Assembly: GCA_028716025.1 (NCBI GenBank)
Contig: JAQUQP010000122.1
Coordinates: 1 to 6,047, forward strand
Direction: 5' to 3'
Source of the DNA: a bacterium
GTDB lineage: Bacteria; UBA6262
DNA length: 6,047 bases
Under the pieces are notes generated by a model. It was given only the letters and a program-made list of their open reading frames with translations. It was not told the DNA's origin and made no database searches. Each line of letters begins with the position of its first letter. The stretch's first letter is position 1. The position numbers were made by a program, and so were the translations under genes. This document shows, piece by piece, positions 5,459-6,047 of the stretch.

Positions 5459-6047
5459 TTATTCTTTTACCTCTTTTACTGTCCCTGTGATCTCACCTTT
5501 GAAAAGCTTTATCTTTATATCGTCTTTAACCTTAATTTGCTTCGTCGAATTAATGATCTTTCCCGACGGCGCGTACACGATCGAATACCCGCGCTCCAGC
5601 ACTCCCAATGGGCTGAACGCGTTCAGTTGCCCCGCCAAATAAGACATCTTTGTTTTCTTGCCCTCAAAATAATGTTCAAACTGGACCAGGAGCATATTTT
5701 CCATCTCTTTAAACTTATTCCGGTACACTTCAAAGAGATGACCGGATTTCTGGGCAATTCTTTCCAGCAACTCATCCACATGCTGTTGCAGTTCTTCCAG
5801 GCGTTCTAGCGGCCGGGTCAATACCGGTGAGGTGATCGCATGCTCTACCCGGAGTTTATAATTATCCACGACATGCGTAAAATACGTTACCAGCCTGTTT
5901 TGGGCATTTTGCACCCGCTCAACCAGGGTTTTCTTTTCCCGCACCACTAGTTCCGCGGCATTACTCGGTGTAGCTGCCCGCAGGTCAGCCACAAAATCAG
6001 CGATCGTCACATCATATTCATGTCCTACCGCGCTAATGACCGGAATA
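5459..6047 (-). CDS. xseA: Exodeoxyribonuclease VII large subunit, C-terminal 195 residues (cut by right window edge)
   Basis: Catalytic subunit of exonuclease VII, which degrades single-stranded DNA to oligonucleotides in both directions. The visible part begins within the conserved catalytic-domain segment IPVISAVGHEYDVTIADFVA, where most relatives have GHETD, then LRAATPSNAAELVV. It continues through a long charged helical region (about residues 35-145 of the visible part) that forms the coiled coil to which XseB subunits bind, and ends with the conserved SPLGVLERGYSIV and a short beta-rich tail before TAA. The frame stays open past the GTG at 6008-6010 to the right edge, so that GTG is not the start; the N-terminal OB fold and roughly 200 residues lie outside the window (typical full length 400-460 aa). 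xseB follows, but after a 240-nt spacer occupied by an inverted-repeat element. Confidence 0.97.
   Translation of the reverse strand, partial: IPVISAVGHEYDVTIADFVADLRAATPSNAAELVVREKKTLVERVQNAQNRLVTYFTHVVDNYKLRVEHAITSPVLTRPLERLEELQQHVDELLERIAQKSGHLFEVYRNKFKEMENMLLVQFEHYFEGKKTKMSYLAGQLNAFSPLGVLERGYSIVYAPSGKIINSTKQIKVKDDIKIKLFKGEITGTVKEVKE

Overview
The window is a compact, single-direction bacterial gene block: all six recognisable genes lie on the minus strand. In transcription order, from right to left, they are xseA (3' half only, cut by the right edge), xseB, ispA, dxs, tlyA and leuS (5' part only, cut by the left edge). The order xseA-xseB-ispA-dxs-tlyA is a familiar bacterial cluster. It joins exonuclease VII (both subunits), the first committed enzyme of the MEP isoprenoid pathway (Dxs), a prenyl chain-elongating synthase (IspA) and an rRNA 2'-O-methyltransferase (TlyA). 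leuS downstream of tlyA is a less standard neighbour and may be a separate unit.

The proteins carry their usual catalytic motifs and have normal lengths, so this is ordinary chromosomal housekeeping DNA. No phage, toxin-antitoxin, CRISPR or defence gene is visible. xseB and ispA overlap by 20 nt and dxs and tlyA are 19 nt apart, which suggests co-transcription and translational coupling. xseB is best started at an internal ATG with a strong GGAGG (92 aa), not at the far upstream end of its open frame (159 aa).

The unusual part is the spacers. All three gaps longer than 100 bp hold an inverted-repeat element, and the three are unrelated in sequence: an AGCTGTAGA-rich set of nested palindromes between tlyA and leuS (1177-1274), an AT-rich palindrome built from AAATCCTAAA-like units between dxs and ispA (3904-4035), and an imperfect inverted repeat of about 205 bp with a multi-hairpin core between xseB and xseA (5248-5452). 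The last is the most interesting. It looks like a miniature mobile element or a structured RNA inserted between two subunit genes that are normally adjacent.

Organism: the sequence does not identify one. Moderate GC in genes, short AT-rich palindromic spacers and this gene order would fit an uncultured candidate-phylum bacterium. The AAATCCTAAA-type spacers remind me of Omnitrophota-like genomes, but that is an impression from memory, not a search result.
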